Below are positions 59,707-64,000 of a stretch of DNA of 64,000 bases, piece after piece. The DNA lies in the NCBI RefSeq assembly GCF_002192695.1, contig NZ_MTLG01000088.1:20717-84716 (forward strand), in the 5' to 3' direction. The notes under the pieces are model-generated. The model was given only the letters and a program-made list of their open reading frames with translations. It searched no databases and had not been told where the DNA came from. This DNA comes from Achromobacter xylosoxidans (GTDB lineage Bacteria > Pseudomonadota > Gammaproteobacteria > Burkholderiales > Burkholderiaceae_B). Position 1 is the stretch's first letter. Each line of letters starts with the position of its first letter. The position numbers and the translations under genes were made by a program.

Positions 59707-62700
59707 CCTCGCTTCCAACCTCCGTCAGCTCGGGTTCCTGGCGCCGCACGCTCAATCCGCGCTTGCGCGCCGCCTTGGGTTCCCACGTATTGGTCTTCGA
59801 ATTGAACACGACCGTGCCCTTGCCCGCCGCGCCCAACGCCCCGCTCAAGCCCAGCAAGCCCACCCCTGCCGCCAGCGCCGCCCGCTCGGCCGCGGAAGCG
59901 CCGGACACCGGAACCTCGGCCTGCGCCCTGGCGTCCGGCTGCGCGGCTTGCGCGGCGCCCTCAACCGCCGGCGCGGCATCCTGCCGCGCGGAGTCTTCCT
60001 CCGGCCGGGACTGCGGCGCCGCGCCTGGCGAAGCGCTCCGCACGCCGCCAGCGTGGCTTTGGCCGCCATCCTGCACCGTCTGATCCGTGCGCATCGACAC
60101 CTGATGCGGCGCGGCCGACGAAGCATAGTCGGAAAGCCCGCCGTCGTGGCGCTCGATCACGATGTCGGGGCGCGCCGCGCCCAGGCTGACGCGCGCGGCC
60201 AGGGCATGCCCGTCCGCGCCCGCATGGCCGTCCGCGGCGCCCGTGCCGGCAAGCGCGCCGAACCCGGTGCGCGGCCAATCGCCGAAGTTGCCGCTCCAGG
60301 AGTACAGGTTTTCCATGGCCCGCGTGATCAGGTCGGGCGTATTGCCGCCCTGGCCGAAGCGGATCAGGTTGATGATGCGGCCGCTTGCCGGGTCGATGTA
60401 GATCGCCGCGAAGTCGCCCACCATCACATCCTTGGAGAAGTCGCCGCGGAACTTGTCCGCGCCCAAGCCGCCCAGCAGGTAATTGCCGCCCGGCCCCGCC
60501 AACAGGATGTCGTCGCCGCCAAAAGCAATATCGGTGGTCTCGATCAGGCTGACGCGGTCGTTGACGAAGACCACGCGGCCGTTATCGCCCAGCATGACGT
60601 TTTTGCCCGCGCCGCTTTCCAGCTGGTCCGCGCCCATCCCCCCGAGCATCACACCCTCGCCATTGTTGTAGAGGCTGTCCGAGCCGCCCGTGGACGGGTA
60701 CAAGGTTTCGAACTGGGCGATGCGGCCGGCGGCGGTGTACAGCGCCCGGGCGCCGTCGCCGGCGATCAGGTTGAAGCCGCCCGCGCCGGCGGCGCGGATG
60801 AGGTCGTCGCCCATGCCGCCGAACAGGGCATTGCGGCCCGCGCCCACCGTGATGGCGTTCGGCCCGCCCGCCGGCAGATTGATCGTCTCCAGCATCCGCA
60901 ATCCGGCGCCCGCCAGATAGCGCGCGCCGGCGCCCGGCGCTGCCGCGTCGATGAAGTCGCCGCGGTCGCGCAGATAGTTCACCGGATCCACGGTCACGAT
61001 GCGGCCGAAGTTGGCGAACACGATGTTGTTGCCGTCGCCTGCCGTAATCGCGTTGCCGCCAGCGGCCAGCCGGTCCGCCGCAGCGCCCACGGCCAGGCCT
61101 GCGGCCTGCTCCGGCGTCAGCACCAGGGTCAGCGCCGCCAGCGACTGCAAGTCCGCCCGCGCCGCCGCGCCCATGTCCATCGGCCTGCCCAGGTCGATAT
61201 TCATGCCGGCATTGCCGAACACGATATTGTTGCCCTGGCCCGCATCGATGACATTGCTGCCGCCGCCGCCCGCGATCAGGTCATTGCCCAGGCCGCCTAG
61301 CATGCGGTCATTGCCCGCGCCGCCGTACAGGATGACGCCCTGCGTGGTCGTGCGCGCGTCCAGCACGTTGTTGCCGGCCGCCGTGAAACGCAAGGCCTGC
61401 CCCGCCTGGCGCTGGCCGGGCTGCGCGGTGTAGTAGGCATCGTCCTGGCTGGTCGAACCGAACAGCAGCACCGGACGGTCGGCGCCGCCCACCGTGCCGC
61501 CCTCGGCCACCAGCAGGTTGTTGCCGCCACCACCCTGCACCAGCGTCACCGTCCCGACAGTGGCATGGCGCACCGTGTAGGTGTCATCGCCCTGGCCCAG
61601 CATGGTATTGACCGACTGCACGCCATGGAAGATGACGCCGCGGTCGTACAGGTGGACGCCAGCCTGGCCGGACAGCGACACCGTGCCCCCCGCGCCGCCC
61701 AGGCCCGGCGTCATGCCCAGCCCGGTAATGCGGCCGAAATCGGCGGCGCGCACGTCGTCGTACAGACGGCCGAGCCCGCTCAGGCTATCCACCTGATCCT
61801 GCATGCCGGCCTTGCCAGCGGTGGTGCCGTCGTCGAAGATCCGGACGCGATCATTGACGGGCGCAGTCGAGACCGCCCCCTGATCGCGCGCGCCCAGAAC
61901 GCCATCCGACTCGCCCGGCAAGCCCACGCCGGCATGCAGCGCGCCATCGTAGCCCGGACGGTCCAGGGTGCCACCCTCGATCAACAGGCTGCCCTGGATG
62001 CTCGATACGTCGTGCGGCTGGTCGGCGTAGTTGGCGTAGCTGACGCCCGTGGCCGGATCCACCGCGATGACCGGCTGATCGGTGGCGTGCGGACTGCGGA
62101 CCTTGCCCGGCTCGTTGGCTGCACCGGCATAGGCCGGATCCGCCACGCGCACCAGGATGGGAGGCAGCGCCACGTCCTGCAGCCCCGGCAAGGTAGTGAA
62201 GAGCGATGCCGACAGATGCAGGTCGCGGCCGGCCAGGCTCAGCGGCGGCAGGCCGACGCCCGCTCCACTCTCGACCTTGATCAACACCTGCTGCGCGACG
62301 CCCCAGGCCTGCGCGCCCGCGCCATTCGCGTCGAACGCCAGCACCACGCTCTGATGCCAGGTCTGTCCGCCGTCGGTCGACAGCAGCAGGCCTCGACCCT
62401 GCAGGCCCTGCATGGCCGCCGCCAGCGCATCCGACGAAGACAGGCCGGCGCCCTGCGACACCGATCCGTACAGCGCCGATGCCACCATGGCGCTGCTCAG
62501 GGACACGTAGGCCTGGCCGGATGCAGGGCGTGGCAGCACGCTGGCATCCAGGCTCACCGACAGCGACAAGGTATTGCCGCCATCGGCGTCCAGTTCGCCC
62601 GGCTGCGCCGTGATGCTGACCGGCTGCGCGCCATCGAACACATCGCGCGAACCGCCACGGCCCGTGACGATGGTGTTGCCCGCCACATCTCCCGACAGGT

Positions 62701-64000
62701 CAAAGGTATCGCTGCCGCTGCCGCCGATCAGGGTCGTGATGACGTTGCTGCGGGTGGACAGCACATAGATATGATCATTGCCTTCGCGCGCATCCAGATT
62801 GACGCGCTGGATGTTCTGGTAGCTGGTGTTCAGCCCGGCGCCGCGTATGCCTTCCTGCGTCAGCGCAAAGGCGTCGGCGTCCTCGGAGCCCAGCATGGTG
62901 TAGGTGTTCAGGCCCGCGCCGCCATCGATGGCCACCGGGCCATTGACGACATAGCCGGGTTCGCCGTTGGCCTGCGCTTGCGCCTGCTTGAAGGCGTACA
63001 CCATGAACTCGTCGTCGCGCTTGCCGCCATGCAGCGCCAGCGGCGCGGCATTGCTGTAGACCCGGAACACATTACTGCTGTTCTCCGCGCCATACAGCGT
63101 CATGCCGTAGCTGTTGCCGCGCGACAGATAGCCCTGCGTCGTCAGCACTGTGCCGATCTGGTCGCCGGCAGCCACTTGTGGCAGCTGGCGATCCAGCGCG
63201 TACAGCTGTCCGACCTGGTACTCGTTGCGCTTGGCCGGGTCGCTGCCCAGGCCGCCGTCGATGACCACATGGGTGCCGGTGTCGTCGATATAGAAGCGGT
63301 TGCCGCCATCCACCGCGTTCAGGCGCAGGCCGCCCGTCATGCTGCGGTCGTAGTTCACGCGTTGCACCGCATCGGCGTAGCCCGCGCCTTGCGGCGTGAT
63401 CCTGGCGACGTAGTTGGCGCGGATCAGGAAGCTCTCGTCCTGCGCCGTGCCGTTGATGGTCAGCTTGTTGACGTCGGCCAGGTTCTCGCGGCCGTGGTCG
63501 TCGGAATCGTGGACGTTGACGATGATGGAGGTCAACGCCGCGTTCAGGTTCACGACTATGTGATCGGCGCCGCGGCCCGCGTCCACGTCCACGCGGTCCG
63601 TCACGCCAGGAGCGCCTTGCTGGCTGGTCAGGGACGGCAACTGATCCAGCACGATGAGATCGTTGCCGTCGTTGCCGCGCAGCGAAATTCCGCCCGCCAG
63701 CGCGCGCGCCGACAGGTAGATGTAGTCATCGCCCTCTCCCGCCTGCACTGCGGCGCCGCGGGCCAGCAGGATCCGGGACATCCAGACCTTGTCATCGCCC
63801 GCGCCGGCATCCACGGCCAGATGGCCCAGGAAGTCGGACTCCGACAGGGTAATCAGGTCCGCGCCGGAACCCGTCGTGATGACGGTATTGCGGCCTACGG
63901 TCACGGTGTGCAGCAGAACGACGTTGCCGCCATCGCCCGCATCCACCGTCATTGCGCCGGCCAGGCCGCTATCAAGCAAAGTGATCTGATCGACGCCAGA
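59699..64000 (-). CDS. Giant RTX-like calcium-binding repeat protein (N-terminus beyond window)
   Basis: The frame is open from 59699 to the right edge, giving 1433 residues of the C-terminal part. It is full of glycine-aspartate repeats such as GGMGDDLI, GGLGNDLI, GGAGNDRML and GGSGSDTFDL, and a longer recurring unit ending VMLGDNGRV or IVFGNAG. One Asp-box (STDGGQTW, 62357-62380) lies midway. The end holds an Ala/Pro-rich linker, a 20-residue hydrophobic helix (59822-59881) and a basic then acidic tail. Surface adhesin or cell-envelope layer is likely. It has no normal C-terminal RTX secretion signal that I can recognise. It is the first gene seen of the operon. Confidence 0.93.
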   Translation of the reverse strand, partial: SGVDQITLLDSGLAGAMTVDAGDGGNVVLLHTVTVGRNTVITTGSGADLITLSESDFLGHLAVDAGAGDDKVWMSRILLARGAAVQAGEGDDYIYLSARALAGGISLRGNDGNDLIVLDQLPSLTSQQGAPGVTDRVDVDAGRGADHIVVNLNAALTSIIVNVHDSDDHGRENLADVNKLTINGTAQDESFLIRANYVARITPQGAGYADAVQRVNYDRSMTGGLRLNAVDGGNRFYIDDTGTHVVIDGGLGSDPAKRNEYQVGQLYALDRQLPQVAAGDQIGTVLTTQGYLSRGNSYGMTLYGAENSSNVFRVYSNAAPLALHGGKRDDEFMVYAFKQAQAQANGEPGYVVNGPVAIDGGAGLNTYTMLGSEDADAFALTQEGIRGAGLNTSYQNIQRVNLDAREGNDHIYVLSTRSNVITTLIGGSGSDTFDLSGDVAGNTIVTGRGGSRDVFDGAQPVSITAQPGELDADGGNTLSLSVSLDASVLPRPASGQAYVSLSSAMVASALYGSVSQGAGLSSSDALAAAMQGLQGRGLLLSTDGGQTWHQSVVLAFDANGAGAQAWGVAQQVLIKVESGAGVGLPPLSLAGRDLHLSASLFTTLPGLQDVALPPILVRVADPAYAGAANEPGKVRSPHATDQPVIAVDPATGVSYANYADQPHDVSSIQGSLLIEGGTLDRPGYDGALHAGVGLPGESDGVLGARDQGAVSTAPVNDRVRIFDDGTTAGKAGMQDQVDSLSGLGRLYDDVRAADFGRITGLGMTPGLGGAGGTVSLSGQAGVHLYDRGVIFHGVQSVNTMLGQGDDTYTVRHATVGTVTLVQGGGGNNLLVAEGGTVGGADRPVLLFGSTSQDDAYYTAQPGQRQAGQALRFTAAGNNVLDARTTTQGVILYGGAGNDRMLGGLGNDLIAGGGGSNVIDAGQGNNIVFGNAGMNIDLGRPMDMGAAARADLQSLAALTLVLTPEQAAGLAVGAAADRLAAGGNAITAGDGNNIVFANFGRIVTVDPVNYLRDRGDFIDAAAPGAGARYLAGAGLRMLETINLPAGGPNAITVGAGRNALFGGMGDDLIRAAGAGGFNLIAGDGARALYTAAGRIAQFETLYPSTGGSDSLYNNGEGVMLGGMGADQLESGAGKNVMLGDNGRVVFVNDRVSLIETTDIAFGGDDILLAGPGGNYLLGGLGADKFRGDFSKDVMVGDFAAIYIDPASGRIINLIRFGQGGNTPDLITRAMENLYSWSGNFGDWPRTGFGALAGTGAADGHAGADGHALAARVSLGAARPDIVIERHDGGLSDYASSAAPHQVSMRTDQTVQDGGQSHAGGVRSASPGAAPQSRPEEDSARQDAAPAVEGAAQAAQPDARAQAEVPVSGASAAERAALAAGVGLLGLSGALGAAGKGTVVFNSKTNTWEPKAARKRGLSVRRQEPELTEVGSEDE

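Noticed and set aside
59948..61300. 450-residue open frame on the plus strand opposite the repeat protein
   Set aside because: Shadow of the repetitive Gly/Asp codons; the minus strand frame is continuous and has meaningful repeats.
59699..64000. Classical RTX toxin with type I secretion
   Set aside because: No HlyB-type ABC exporter, HlyC acyltransferase or TolC is in the window, and the C-terminal end looks like a hydrophobic helix with a charged tail rather than an RTX secretion signal. The part upstream of 64000 is unseen.

Overview
The window is uniformly GC-rich, densely coded DNA. It suggests a metabolically versatile betaproteobacterium of the Burkholderiales, most likely Alcaligenaceae (Achromobacter/Bordetella-like). 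The grounds are many ABC uptake systems, LysR/GntR/LacI/AraC regulators, a Porin_4-type porin ending in Phe, and protein styles familiar from that family. No rRNA, tRNA, CRISPR array, insertion sequence or phage gene was seen. Species assignment is inference.

Region 1 (1-13.9 kb) is one catabolic regulon. A GntR/FCD regulator (2591-3295) sits among four transcription units: split transketolase plus a shikimate-dehydrogenase-like enzyme; gntR plus a GldA-like dehydrogenase; an SDR, a lambda-crystallin-like 3-hydroxyacid dehydrogenase and a BKACE beta-keto acid cleavage enzyme; and a branched-chain-amino-acid-type ABC importer with a natural LivM-LivG fusion, a quinone-oxidoreductase-like enzyme and another SDR. 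The same 13-bp palindrome (ATATAT-N-ATATAT) lies in front of these units, which ties them together. The substrate is unknown; a hydroxy or sugar acid is the best guess.

Region 2 (13.9-17.0 kb) has a thiopurine methyltransferase, an aldo/keto reductase and a divergent AraC_N-type regulator. Region 3 (17.0-23.9 kb) is an eight-gene operon behind two LacI-type operators: a D-threonine aldolase/D-serine dehydratase-fold enzyme, a polar amino-acid ABC importer, RidA, an AstE/DoeB-like deacylase and a LacI regulator. Region 4 (23.9-30.0 kb) holds a hydratase with a LysR, two isochorismatase-fold hydrolases (one YcaC), a sterol-desaturase-family membrane protein, a YdcH-like small protein and a LysR. 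Region 5 (30.2-38.8 kb) is a translationally coupled oligopeptide-type ABC importer with a possible 15-codon leader peptide, a CocE-type hydrolase and a porin. Region 6 (38.9-47.7 kb) has a LysE exporter, a small lipoprotein, a LysR and a divergent pxpA-BCCP-biotin carboxylase-pxpB-pxpC cluster. That cluster carries, as separate genes, all the modules of urea carboxylase. An NCS1 permease and an HD phosphohydrolase follow, then HchA (47.8-48.7 kb).

Region 7 (48.8-52.9 kb) is a FecI/FecR/TonB-receptor iron-uptake unit with a possible Fur box. Region 8 (52.9-64.0 kb, minus strand, running off the right edge) is the most unusual part. One tightly coupled operon encodes a giant RTX-like repeat protein of at least 1433 residues, a GAF-HlyD fusion, an RRE(PqqD-like)-M50 protease-HlyD fusion, a SecA-like ATPase lacking most of the SecA C-terminal half, and a small HlyD-type adaptor. 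I read it as a dedicated processing and export machine for the giant protein, not a standard type I system. No HlyB-type ABC exporter or TolC is visible in the window.
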